In this document: in pieces, positions 27,688-36,095 of the stretch
How the letters are laid out: each line of letters starts with the position of its first letter
Numbering within the stretch: position 1 is the first letter of the stretch
From: Pseudonocardia cypriaca
GTDB taxonomy: Bacteria; Actinomycetota; Actinomycetes; Mycobacteriales; Pseudonocardiaceae
DNA: 64,000 bases
Assembly: GCF_006717045.1 (NCBI RefSeq)
Contig: NZ_VFPH01000002.1
Location: 868,001 to 932,000 of the forward strand
Direction of reading: 5' to 3'
Made by a program: the position numbers and the translations under genes
The notes under the pieces: model-generated
Told to the model about the DNA's origin: nothing
Seen by the model: only the letters and a program-made list of their open reading frames with translations
Databases searched by the model: none

Positions 27688-28644
27688 GTGAGCCGTGCCA
27701 AGACCGTCGAGACGCGGGACGGGGTCGAGCTGACCAACCTCGACCAGCCGCTCTTCGACGGCGCCGACGCCACCAAGCGCGACCTCGTCGACTACCTCGA
27801 CGCGGTGCGCGATCGGATCCTGCCCGAGCTGCGGCAGCGGCCGCTTTCGGTGATCCGGATCCGGCCGGGCCAGGAGCCGTTCATGCAGAAGAACGTGCCC
27901 AAGTACACGCCGGACTGGATCGAGACGACGACGGTGTGGGCCGAGGCGTCGCGGCGCGAGGTGCACTACGCGCTCGCGAACGACCGGCGCACGCTGCTGT
28001 GGTTCGCCAACCAGCGCTCGGTGGAGTTCCACCCGACGCTGATGCGGGTGGGCGAGTCGCACCCCACGCACCTGATCCTCGACCTCGACCCACCGGAGGG
28101 CGACGACTTCGCCCACGTGGTGCGGGCGGCGCGGCTCGTGCGCCAGGCGCTGGAGGACAGCGGGCTCGAGGGCATCGTGAAGACGAGCGGTTCGAAGGGG
28201 CTGCACATCTTCGTGCCCCTCGACGAGGGCGTCGGCTTCGAGGACGCCGCGGCGGCCACCCGCGCGCTCGCGGCGCGGGCCGAGCGCGTCGACCCCGACG
28301 TCGCCACCACCGCGTACATCAAGGAGGACCGGGGCGGGAAGGTGTTCGTCGACTCCACCCGATCGGGCGGGGCGACGGTCGTGGCCGCGTACAGCCCGCG
28401 GGTGCGGCCGGGGGTGCCGGTGTCGTTCCCGGTGGCGTGGGACGACCTGGACGACGTGGCGCCCCGCGACTTCACCGTCCGCACGGCCGTCGACCTGCTC
28501 GACGGGGCGGACCCGTGGCACGAGCGCATGCCTGCGGCCCAGCGGCTCCCCGCCGACCTCCTGGAGGAGGGGCACGCGATCCCGATCGCGCGGGTCGCGG
28601 CCATGCACGAGGGGAAGCGGCGGGCGCGGGCCCGGCGGCAGTAG
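27688..28644 (+). CDS. LigD-type primase-polymerase domain protein
   Basis: A stand-alone POL domain of the LigD family, 318 aa, of the archaeo-eukaryotic primase fold. Such domains fill and extend ends in non-homologous end joining. The catalytic acid pair is in 'LILDLDPPEGDD', and other conserved segments are 'KNVPKYTPDWIETTTVW', 'FANQRSVEFHPTLMR', 'TSGSKGLHIFVPL', 'KVFVDSTRSG' and 'YSPRVRPGVPVSFP'. There is no ligase or nuclease domain and no ku gene in the window, so any partners lie elsewhere. It ends one base before the convergent gamma-glutamyltransferase-like gene. Confidence 0.93.
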   Translation: MSRAKTVETRDGVELTNLDQPLFDGADATKRDLVDYLDAVRDRILPELRQRPLSVIRIRPGQEPFMQKNVPKYTPDWIETTTVWAEASRREVHYALANDRRTLLWFANQRSVEFHPTLMRVGESHPTHLILDLDPPEGDDFAHVVRAARLVRQALEDSGLEGIVKTSGSKGLHIFVPLDEGVGFEDAAAATRALAARAERVDPDVATTAYIKEDRGGKVFVDSTRSGGATVVAAYSPRVRPGVPVSFPVAWDDLDDVAPRDFTVRTAVDLLDGADPWHERMPAAQRLPADLLEEGHAIPIARVAAMHEGKRRARARRQ

Positions 28645-28645
28645 C

Positions 28646-30073
28646 TCACACCACGACCACCGCGCCGCACCGTCGTGCGTCCGCTGCGCCGTCCAGGACG
28701 CCGGTGGCGGTGTCGCGCCGGGCGGCCTGGCACCCGCCGAAGAACAGGTTCGGTGCGGCGAAGGGCGTCACGGGGTAGCCGGCGCTCTCCAGCGCTGCGA
28801 CGTCGATCCCCGGTTCGGCGTACGCGACCCCCCGCTCCACGTGCAGCCGCGGCGCATCCACCGCGTGCTGCGGCGACTCGCCGCGGTCGAACACGTTCAC
28901 CAGGGCCTGCAGGAGGGCGCTGCGGATCCGGCTCGAACCCGCGGAGCCCACCACGAGCTCGGCGACGCCGTCGTGGCGGACCACCGTCGGGGCCATCGCC
29001 GACGACAGCCGCTCACCGACGCCGCGGGGGACGAACAGGTCGTGCTCCCCGAGCATGTTGTTGAGGTGGATGCCCGTTCCCGGGACGGTCACCCCCGAGC
29101 CGGTCCCGTTGGAGCAGGTCACCGAACAGGCCCAGCCTTCGACATCGAGCACCGAGACGTGCGTGGTGGCACCCGGCCCGTCCAGTGACGCCGCCGGGGC
29201 GAGCACGTCGCGGACCCCGGCCTCGAGGGCCGCGGCGATCCCGAGCACGTCCGGGGTGCGGCCGGTGGCCTCCAGATGGGCCAGCGCGCGGACGAGCCGG
29301 CTCCCGCCCGCGCTGGGCGGGGGGTTGGTGAAGACCTCGCGTCCGCGGTAGGTCACGCGCAGCGGGTCCCGTGGCACGACGCGGTAGGCCTCGAGATCGG
29401 CCCGGGTCAGCACGCCACCGCGGGCGCACACCCAGTCCGAGACCGCGGCGCCAATGTCACCGGTGTAGAACGGCGCGGCCCCCTCCGCCCCGAGCCGGTC
29501 GAGCGCGTCGGCCAGCTCCGGGTCCCGCAGTAGCTCGCCCTCCCGCGGCGGGCGCCCGTCCACCGTGAACCGCGCGGCAGCCTCCGGGGTCGAGCCGACG
29601 ACGTCCACCAGCAGCTCGAACACGTACGCCTGCATCGCGTTCAGCCGCACCCCGGAGCGGGCCAGGCGGGCGGCAGGAGCGGTGAGCTCGGCCAGCGGCA
29701 TGTGGCCGAACCGCTCCACCGCCGCCACGACGCCAGCGGGCACCCCGAACGTGCCGCACGAGGACGCCCCGACCTCGAACACCTGGGTGGCGCCCTCGAA
29801 CGTCACCAGGACTTCGGTCATCGGCGCGGGGCGCGCATCCGCGCCGCGGCCGGGGGTCTCCACGAAGAAGTCGAGGAGCAGCGGGGGCTGCCCGGGCGGG
29901 GCGACGAGCAGGTAGCCGCCCGCGCCCAGGCCGGTGAGCAGCGGCTCCGCCACGAACGACGTGAGAACGGCGGCCACCGCCGCATCCACAGCGTTGCCGC
30001 CTGCCTGCAGGGCCGCTGCCCCTGCGGCCGCCGAAGCCGGATGCCCGGCGGCGACCACGCCCCGTTGCGCCAC
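28646..30073 (-). CDS. Gamma-glutamyltransferase family protein
   Basis: An N-terminal-nucleophile hydrolase of the GGT family, 475 aa from GTG 30073, which has AAGGAA 5 bases upstream. Family landmarks are 'AAGHPASAAAGAAALQAGGNAVDAAVA' (seen in pieces), 'GLGAGGYLLV', and the autocleavage site 'GATTHVSVLD', whose second Thr would become the catalytic residue of the small subunit. The C-terminal 'NNMLGEHD' and 'GSAGSSRI' form part of the active site. No signal peptide is seen and the protein is shorter than E. coli GGT (580 aa), so it may act inside the cell on another gamma-glutamyl or acyl compound. Confidence 0.9.
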   Translation of the reverse strand: MAQRGVVAAGHPASAAAGAAALQAGGNAVDAAVAAVLTSFVAEPLLTGLGAGGYLLVAPPGQPPLLLDFFVETPGRGADARPAPMTEVLVTFEGATQVFEVGASSCGTFGVPAGVVAAVERFGHMPLAELTAPAARLARSGVRLNAMQAYVFELLVDVVGSTPEAAARFTVDGRPPREGELLRDPELADALDRLGAEGAAPFYTGDIGAAVSDWVCARGGVLTRADLEAYRVVPRDPLRVTYRGREVFTNPPPSAGGSRLVRALAHLEATGRTPDVLGIAAALEAGVRDVLAPAASLDGPGATTHVSVLDVEGWACSVTCSNGTGSGVTVPGTGIHLNNMLGEHDLFVPRGVGERLSSAMAPTVVRHDGVAELVVGSAGSSRIRSALLQALVNVFDRGESPQHAVDAPRLHVERGVAYAEPGIDVAALESAGYPVTPFAAPNLFFGGCQAARRDTATGVLDGAADARRCGAVVVV

Positions 30074-30137
30074 GACCGTTCCTTCCCGAACAGCCGTCCC
30101 CCGGTCGGGCGAAACCTGGCGCGGCGCGCCCGACGTG

Positions 30138-30530
30138 TCAGGAGGTCGGCGGTTCGTCCTCGCCCGACTCCTCCGCGGCATCGGCTTCTTCCTTCGTGCG
30201 GTGCACGGCTCCGTCGGCGTGCTCCGGCGGACCGTAGACGGTGTACAGGACGAGCGGGTTCGGGCCGGTGTTGACGAAGTTGTGCTTCTTGCCGGCCGGC
30301 ACGACGACCAGGTCGCCGGCCGCCACGCTCTTCGTCCTACCGCTCACGCGCGCCTCGCCGGTGCCGCTGACGAATGTCAGGATCTGGTCGATCCCCTCGT
30401 GCACCTCCTCGCCGATCTCCCCGCCCGGCGGAATCGTCATGATCACGAGCTGCGTGTGATCACCGGTCCAGAGAACTCGGCGGAAGTCGTCGCTCTTCTC
30501 CGCGACGGTGGCGATGGTGAAGTGCTCCAT
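30138..30530 (-). CDS. Cupin domain protein
   Basis: A 130-aa small cupin. Motif 1 appears as 'IPPGGEIGEEVHEGIDQI' and motif 2 as 'VPAGKKHNFVNTG', giving His and Glu metal ligands typical of single-domain cupins. The C-terminal 25 residues are highly acidic and probably disordered. Such proteins are sometimes dioxygenases, isomerases or sensors; no substrate can be assigned. It is divergent from the ABM-domain gene with 51 bases between starts. Confidence 0.9.
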   Translation of the reverse strand: MEHFTIATVAEKSDDFRRVLWTGDHTQLVIMTIPPGGEIGEEVHEGIDQILTFVSGTGEARVSGRTKSVAAGDLVVVPAGKKHNFVNTGPNPLVLYTVYGPPEHADGAVHRTKEEADAAEESGEDEPPTS

Positions 30531-30581
30531 GCCCGATCTGTGCCCCGATCACCGTGGTTCCACGCGTGCGAGGATGGCCAC

Positions 30582-30893
30582 ATGGTCCTGGAGATCGCCG
30601 ACATCACGATCCTGCCCGGCACCGGCGAGGAGTTCGCGGCCGCGGTCCGCGAGGGCATCCGGTACGTCTCCGACACGCCCGGATTCCGCAGCGCCCGCCT
30701 CACCAAGGGCATCGAGACACCCGGCCGCTTCGTGTTGATGATCGAGTGGGACAGCGTGGAGGCCCACACCGTGGGGTTCCGGCAGTCGGAGAACTACGGG
30801 CGCTGGCGCGGCCACATCGGCCCGTTCCTGGACGGCGACCCCCGCGTGGAGCACTTCGACGAGGTCACCCTCCCCGGTCCGGCAGCGGGCTGA
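30582..30893 (+). CDS. Antibiotic-biosynthesis-monooxygenase (ABM) domain protein
   Basis: A 103-aa ferredoxin-like-fold protein of the ABM superfamily. The pattern 'ITILPGTGEEFAAAVREGI', 'PGFRSARLTKGIETPGRFVLMIEWDS' (seen as fragments) and 'FRQSENYGRWRGHIGPFL' is characteristic. Members act as cofactor-free monooxygenases on aromatic or heme substrates, but many are uncharacterised. ATG 30582 begins the conserved part; the frame stays open upstream but is antisense to the cupin and GGT genes. Confidence 0.88.
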   Translation: MVLEIADITILPGTGEEFAAAVREGIRYVSDTPGFRSARLTKGIETPGRFVLMIEWDSVEAHTVGFRQSENYGRWRGHIGPFLDGDPRVEHFDEVTLPGPAAG

Positions 30894-30927
30894 GAACGCA
30901 CTGAGGGCATCACCGAGAGGCACCCCG

Positions 30928-30933
30928 TAACGT
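30928..30933 (+). promoter_or_regulatory. -10 element of the hydrolase/ABC fusion gene (leaderless)
   Basis: TAACGT ends 6 bases before GTG 30940, and no Shine-Dalgarno sequence is present. The hexamer is identical to those before the MerR gene (1944) and the DUF3558 lipoprotein gene (62347, minus strand). Confidence 0.5.
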
Positions 30934-30939
30934 CGTCCC

Positions 30940-33660
30940 GTGCACCCCGTCCGCGGCCGTCTGCCGTCCCTCGCGCTCAGCGTCGTGCTCGCCGTGGTGG
31001 CCGGCATCGTGCTGACGGGTGCCGCCCCCGCCGATGTCCGGGTCACGGAGGAGCGGGTCGCCACGGCCGAGGACGTCGAGCTGGACACCTCGCTCTACCT
31101 GCCGGCCGTCACCCCCGCTCCCGCGGTGCTGGTGGCCCACGGCTTCGGCGGGAGCAAGGCATCCGTGGACGCCGATGCCCGCGCGCTCGCGGCGCGCGGC
31201 TTCGTGGTGCTCACCTGGTCGGCGCGCGGGTTCGGCACGAGCACCGGCCAGATCGCGCTCGACTCCCCCGACGCCGAGGTGGCCGACGCGCGGGCACTCG
31301 TCGACCGGCTCGCCACGAGCCCCGAGGTGCAGCAGGACGGGCCGGGTGACCCCCGGGTGGGCGTCACCGGCGCCTCGTACGGCGGCGCGCTCGCGCTGAT
31401 GCTGGCAGGGTCCGACCTGCGCGTCGACGCCCTCGCGCCGGTGATCACCTGGAACGACCTCGGCCAGGCGCTGTTCCCCAACGCAGCGGCGGCGGCACGA
31501 CCCCCGGCCGCCACCCCCGCGGAAGGCATCTTCGCTCCGGACGGCGTGTTCAAGAGCGGCTGGGCCGGGATGCTGTTCTCCGCGGGCAGCGACCAGGCCG
31601 ACCAGGCGCGGGGAACCGGGGCCGACCCGTGCGGCCGGTTCACCAGCGAGATCTGCGTCGCGTGGACCGAGGCCGCCACCACCGGCCGGATCTCCCCCGC
31701 CACGGCCGAGCTGCTGCGCCGCTCGTCACCCGCCGCCGTCGCAGGCAACATCACCGCGCCGACGCTGCTGGTGCAGGGCGAGCAGGACACGCTGTTCGGC
31801 CTGGACCAGGCCGACGCCACCGCCCGGCAGATCGCAGCAGCGGGCGGCCGGGTGAAGGTGGAGTGGTTCGCGGGCGGTCACGACGGGGCCGCACCCGACG
31901 ACGCCGTCCGCGACAGCATCGGCGACTGGTTCGACCACCACCTCGCCGGCGAGGGCGACGACCCCGGCACCGGCTTCTCCTACGCCGTGCAGAGCGGGGT
32001 CCGGGCCGGTGCGAACACGCCCACCAGCCGAGTCGTCTCCGTCCCGGCCTACCCCGGCCTGCCTGGCGCCGCCCCGCTCGTCACCACGCCGCTCCCCCTC
32101 GAAGGCGACCCGCAGCAGGTCGTGCACCCGGCGGGTGGCAACCCGGCGGCGATCACCTCGCTGCCCGGGATCGGCGGCGCGCTCGGCTCCCTCGCCGGGC
32201 GGCTGTCCGCATCCGCCGACCCGCCCGGCCAGTCCGCCACCTTCCGCACCGCGCCGCTCGCGGCCCCGCTCGTGGCCGTGGGCACCCCGCGGGTGCAGGT
32301 GACGATCTCCCGGGTGCCCGGCCTGCCCGCGCCGGACGAGGCCGTGCTGTACGCGCGCATCACCGAGCTGTCGGCGGACGGGCGGCGCATCCTCCTCGGC
32401 GGCGGCGTCGCACCGATGCGCGTACCGGTGCCCGCCGACGGCACGCCCGCGACGGTCACGGTGGCGCTTCCGGCCGTGGTGGCGCCCGTCGAGACCGGCA
32501 ACCAGCTCGCCGTCTCGGTCGGGACCACCGACCAGGCCTTCACCGGCCCGGTCGAGCCCGCGGTCTGGCAGGTGGGCGTGACCGGCGATCTCACCGTGCC
32601 GGTGGTGCCGGCCGACAGCGCCGCCACCGCCTCCACCGTGCCGCCCGGGCCGCTCCTCGGGCTCGTCGGCGTGCTGGCCGTCGCCGCGCTCGGCTGGCTG
32701 ATCGCCCGGCTGCGCCGCAGGCGGGTCACGGCGCACGCCGCGTCCGACGACGGTCCTCCGCTCCACGTCACCGGGCTGGCCAAGACCTACTCCGGCGGCT
32801 TCCAGGCGGTGAAGGACGTCTCGTTCACCGTGGAGAAGGGGATCGTGCTCGGCCTGCTCGGGCCCAACGGCGCCGGCAAGACCACCGTGCTGCGGATGCT
32901 CATGGGCCTGGTGCGCCCCACGGCCGGCAGCATCAGCGCGTTCGGGCAACCGGTCGGCCCCGGCGCGCCGGTGCTGGCGCGGATCGGCGCGTTCGTCGAG
33001 GGCCCCGGGTTCCTCCCGCACCTGTCCGGCCGCGACAACCTGCGCCTGTACTGGGCCGCCACCGGCCGCCCCGCCGAGGACGCGCACGTCGAGGAGGCCC
33101 TCGAGATCGCCGAGCTCGGCGCGGCACTCGACCGCCGGGTGGGCACGTACAGCCAGGGCATGCGCCAGCGGCTGGCCATCGCGCAGGCGATGCTCGGGCT
33201 CCCCGACCTCCTGGTCCTCGACGAACCGACCAACGGGCTCGATCCGCCCCAGATCTCGGCGATGCGCGAGGTCCTGCGCCGCTACGCCGCGCGCGGCCGG
33301 ACGGTCGTGGTGTCGAGCCACCTGCTCGCCGAGGTGGAGCAGACGTGTTCGCACGTCGTCGTGATGCACCGCGGCGAGGTGGTGGCCGACGGCACGGTCG
33401 AGGAGATCATCGCCGGTGGCGGCGCGGCCACGTTCACCGTCGACGCCCCGGAGCGCGCGGCGTCGGTGCTCTCCGACCTCGCGGGCGTCCGCTCGGTCGA
33501 GGTGATCGACGGGGGCGTGCACGTCGAGCTGAACGGCACGCCACGTGCCGAGGCCGTGCGGGCGCTCGTCACCGCGGGGGTCGGGGTGACGGCGGCCGGC
33601 CCGCGCCGCCGCCTCGAGGACGCGTTCCTGCAGCTGGTCGGGGAGGACCGCACGCCATGA
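30940..33660 (+). CDS. S15/CocE-type hydrolase fused to an ABC transporter ATPase
   Basis: A 906-aa two-part protein. Residues 10-30 form a signal-anchor helix. Residues 35-345 are an alpha/beta hydrolase with Ser146 in GASYGG, Asp283 in 'QGEQDTLF' and His314 in 'AGGHDG'. Residues 430-550 resemble the beta-sandwich tail of X-Pro dipeptidyl-peptidases (S15, PepX_C). A second helix (571-590), followed by RLRRRR, returns the chain to the cytoplasm. Residues 608-905 are a DrrA/CcmA-like ATPase: Walker A GPNGAGKTT (642-650), signature YSQGMRQR, Walker B LLVLDEPTNGLDP. By topology the hydrolase is outside and the ATPase inside. The stop overlaps the permease gene by 4 bases. It is probably an exporter coupled to external processing of its cargo (inference). 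Confidence 0.9.
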   Translation: MHPVRGRLPSLALSVVLAVVAGIVLTGAAPADVRVTEERVATAEDVELDTSLYLPAVTPAPAVLVAHGFGGSKASVDADARALAARGFVVLTWSARGFGTSTGQIALDSPDAEVADARALVDRLATSPEVQQDGPGDPRVGVTGASYGGALALMLAGSDLRVDALAPVITWNDLGQALFPNAAAAARPPAATPAEGIFAPDGVFKSGWAGMLFSAGSDQADQARGTGADPCGRFTSEICVAWTEAATTGRISPATAELLRRSSPAAVAGNITAPTLLVQGEQDTLFGLDQADATARQIAAAGGRVKVEWFAGGHDGAAPDDAVRDSIGDWFDHHLAGEGDDPGTGFSYAVQSGVRAGANTPTSRVVSVPAYPGLPGAAPLVTTPLPLEGDPQQVVHPAGGNPAAITSLPGIGGALGSLAGRLSASADPPGQSATFRTAPLAAPLVAVGTPRVQVTISRVPGLPAPDEAVLYARITELSADGRRILLGGGVAPMRVPVPADGTPATVTVALPAVVAPVETGNQLAVSVGTTDQAFTGPVEPAVWQVGVTGDLTVPVVPADSAATASTVPPGPLLGLVGVLAVAALGWLIARLRRRRVTAHAASDDGPPLHVTGLAKTYSGGFQAVKDVSFTVEKGIVLGLLGPNGAGKTTVLRMLMGLVRPTAGSISAFGQPVGPGAPVLARIGAFVEGPGFLPHLSGRDNLRLYWAATGRPAEDAHVEEALEIAELGAALDRRVGTYSQGMRQRLAIAQAMLGLPDLLVLDEPTNGLDPPQISAMREVLRRYAARGRTVVVSSHLLAEVEQTCSHVVVMHRGEVVADGTVEEIIAGGGAATFTVDAPERAASVLSDLAGVRSVEVIDGGVHVELNGTPRAEAVRALVTAGVGVTAAGPRRRLEDAFLQLVGEDRTP

Positions 33661-34502
33661 CCCGACCGGTGACCACTCCGTACCGGCCCGAGCGCACTCT
33701 TCCGTTGCGCGTCGAGCTGGAGCGCCAGCTGCGCCGCCGCCGCACCCAGGTGGTGTTCGGCCTGGTCGTGCTGCTGCCGGTGCTGCTGTGGGTGGCGTTC
33801 CAGCTGGCCCCGGACGGCCCACCCACCGGCTCGCTCACGCTCGTCGACCTCGCGACGCGCAGCGGGCTGAACTTCACCGTGTTCGCGATGTTCGCGTCGT
33901 CCTCGTTCCTGCTGGTCGTGGTGGTGGCGCTGTTCTTCGGCGACACGGTGGCGGCCGAGGCGTCCTGGTCGAGCCTGCGCTACCTGCTCGCGGCGCCGGT
34001 GCCCCGGGCCCGGTTGCTGCGTCAGAAGGCGGTGGTGGCGGCGCTGCTGTCGCTGGCTGCGCTGCTCCTGCTGCCGATCGTGTCGCTCACCGTCGGCACC
34101 CTCGCCTACGGCGCGGGTGACATGGTGAGTCCGACGGGCGTCTCGCTCGACTACGGGCCGGGCGCCGTCCGGGTGCTGTCCGGGGCGCTGTACCTCGCGG
34201 TGCACCTGAGCTGGGTGGCGGCGCTGGCGCTACTGCTGTCGGTGTCCACCGACGCCCCGCTCGGCGCCGTCGGCGGGGCGGTCATGGCGTCGATCGTGTC
34301 GCAGATCCTCGACCAGATCACCGCGCTCGAAGGCCTGCGCGACTACCTGCCCACGCACTTCGACGACGCCTGGTCCGGCCTACTCGGCGATCCCGTCGAC
34401 TGGGGCGGCATGACCCGGGGCGCGCTGTCTGCCTCGATCTACGCCCTGGTGCTCGGCGCGGCCGCGATCTGGCGGTTCCAGCACAAGGACATCACGAGCT
34501 GA
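33657..34502 (+). CDS. ABC-2 type transporter permease, partner of the fused ATPase
   Basis: A 281-aa permease with about six hydrophobic segments: one after 'LRRRRTQ', several through the middle, and one near the C-terminus ending 'RFQHKDITS'. The conserved ABC-2 segment 'AAEASWSSLRYLLAAPVPRARLLRQK' (in pieces) marks the cytoplasmic elbow. ATG 33657 overlaps the stop of the hydrolase/ATPase gene (ATGA), so the two are translationally coupled and very likely form one exporter. The last 11 bases overlap the convergent DUF2182 gene. Confidence 0.92.
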   Translation: MTRPVTTPYRPERTLPLRVELERQLRRRRTQVVFGLVVLLPVLLWVAFQLAPDGPPTGSLTLVDLATRSGLNFTVFAMFASSSFLLVVVVALFFGDTVAAEASWSSLRYLLAAPVPRARLLRQKAVVAALLSLAALLLLPIVSLTVGTLAYGAGDMVSPTGVSLDYGPGAVRVLSGALYLAVHLSWVAALALLLSVSTDAPLGAVGGAVMASIVSQILDQITALEGLRDYLPTHFDDAWSGLLGDPVDWGGMTRGALSASIYALVLGAAAIWRFQHKDITS

Positions 34503-35259
34503 GCAGGGCGGACAGCAACAACGACGCGCCCGCCACGAGCAGGACGACCCCGACCGGGACCACCAGCAACGCTCCCCGGCGAGCCGTCTTCTCGACCACC
34601 ATCACGGCCGTGAGGCCCACCATCCAGACGAGGCTGCCGACACCCGTCGCGAGCATCACGACCATCAGCGCCCAGCAGCAGCCCAGGCACGACAGCCCGT
34701 GCCGCACCCCCAACCGCCAGCCGCCAGCCGCGCCTCGGCTGTAGTACTGCCAGAGGAACCCGACCGGGTTGCGGCACGCCGTCAGGCAGGCGTTCTTCAG
34801 CGGGCTGAACTGGAACCCGCCTGCCAGCACGAGCGTGGCGCCGAGCACGAGGTCCGGCCGGGCCGCGAGCCACGCCCACGCGGCCACCAGCGCTTGAAAC
34901 GCCTGGTCGGCGAGCAGCGCGAGCACGGCGAACGCGGTCCACACGGCGAGGTAGCCGGCCAGGAAGGACAGCCGCGCGGCCGTCGGGCCGGGGGCCCGCG
35001 CGGTCACAGCGCCGAACAGCCGCACCATCGGCACGACGGTCGGCAGCATCATCGCGCCGATCATGACCAGCCAGACGGCGAGGAACGCCCCCAGCCGCAG
35101 CGGCTCCGCAGAGCGTTCGAGCACGGTGCCGTGATGTCCCACCGCTCCCGCGCCGACGACGAGCCACCCGGTGCCGGCCCAGCAGACGCCCGCCACGACC
35201 CAGAGGGCGACCCCCGGGTCGCGGCGGGCGCGTACCGCCGCCGAAGCGATGCCCGGCAC
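34492..35259 (-). CDS. DUF2182 family membrane protein
   Basis: A 255-aa integral membrane protein of DUF2182 (sometimes annotated as predicted metal-binding). Conserved pieces are 'MIGAMMLPTVVPMVRLF', 'FSPLKNACLTACRNP' and 'HGLSCLGCCWALM', with Cys pairs that could bind metal. About six to eight hydrophobic segments are present. It lies 2 bases downstream of a DUF1326 gene, an association known from many bacteria but with no established function. The stop overlaps the convergent permease gene by 11 bases. Confidence 0.9.
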   Translation of the reverse strand: MPGIASAAVRARRDPGVALWVVAGVCWAGTGWLVVGAGAVGHHGTVLERSAEPLRLGAFLAVWLVMIGAMMLPTVVPMVRLFGAVTARAPGPTAARLSFLAGYLAVWTAFAVLALLADQAFQALVAAWAWLAARPDLVLGATLVLAGGFQFSPLKNACLTACRNPVGFLWQYYSRGAAGGWRLGVRHGLSCLGCCWALMVVMLATGVGSLVWMVGLTAVMVVEKTARRGALLVVPVGVVLLVAGASLLLSALLSS

Positions 35260-35261
35260 GG

Positions 35262-35888
35262 TCAGGCCGTGAACCGGAACAGGCCCTGGATGGCGTTCTG
35301 CCCGGTGACCGCCACGTCCGGCAGCCCGTGCCGGCTGCCGTCGCGACGGAAGCTCTCGGCCTTGCCGACGTAGGCGGGTGCGCCGGGAATCGTGGAGAAC
35401 GCCGAGTCGTGCAGCGTGGTCGGGTTTCCGGTGGCGCCCATGAACTGCACGAGCCGGGCCTCGGCGACGTCACCGATCCTCAGGTAGCCCTTGCCCTCCA
35501 CGACGTCGAACGTGATCGGTACCCGCTCGACCGCCACCACCTCGCCGATCAAGGCGGCGAGGTCGGCGACCGCGCCCCCGAGCTGCCCGGTGAAGACGTT
35601 CAGGAGGGCGGCCTGCTGCTCCTCGCTGCACCGGTCGTCCACCAGCACGGCGACCTTCCAGTTGCCGGCCAGGACGTTGCCCGGGATGTGCGTCGACACG
35701 CAGATGCACCGGTCGGACACGTCCACGCCCTGCACGGCCCCCCGGTCGACGTACCAGCCGAGGACCGAGTCGCACGTCTGGTAGTCGGGGTCCTCACCCA
35801 CCCAACAGGGGCAGAGGGTGTTGCACGTGCAGACCTCGAGCAGCCTGCCTTCCACGTCATAGGTCGTCGCCACGGTCTCCGCCGTCAT
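35262..35888 (-). CDS. DUF1326 family protein
   Basis: A 208-aa soluble protein of DUF1326. The signature Cys-rich segment 'EVCTCNTLCPCWVG' near residues 18-31 is present and may bind a metal. Further conserved pieces are 'GWYVDRGAVQGVDVS' and 'FRRDGSRHG'. The start has GGAGGGGG upstream on the minus strand. It is the first gene of a two-gene operon with the DUF2182 membrane protein, and is divergent from the LAL regulator gene. The function of the pair is not known; a role in metal or redox handling at the membrane is speculative. Confidence 0.92.
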   Translation of the reverse strand: MTAETVATTYDVEGRLLEVCTCNTLCPCWVGEDPDYQTCDSVLGWYVDRGAVQGVDVSDRCICVSTHIPGNVLAGNWKVAVLVDDRCSEEQQAALLNVFTGQLGGAVADLAALIGEVVAVERVPITFDVVEGKGYLRIGDVAEARLVQFMGATGNPTTLHDSAFSTIPGAPAYVGKAESFRRDGSRHGLPDVAVTGQNAIQGLFRFTA

Positions 35889-36095
35889 GGCACCCCCTCC
35901 AGGTGAGGATGCGCAGAGTAAGGACGGCGGGCCGGGAGCGGTATTCGCAGAACTGCGTAGGCCGATTCAGCACGCTGTGCCGTTCGGGGTTGGTACGGAT
36001 GGCTGGCGGGGCTTGTCGTCGTCGTCTGGATCGGTAGCGTCATCTGGTCGTGGAAGCCTGGAGGGCGTGAGCCGGTGCTCCGTCCGGGAGTACCT

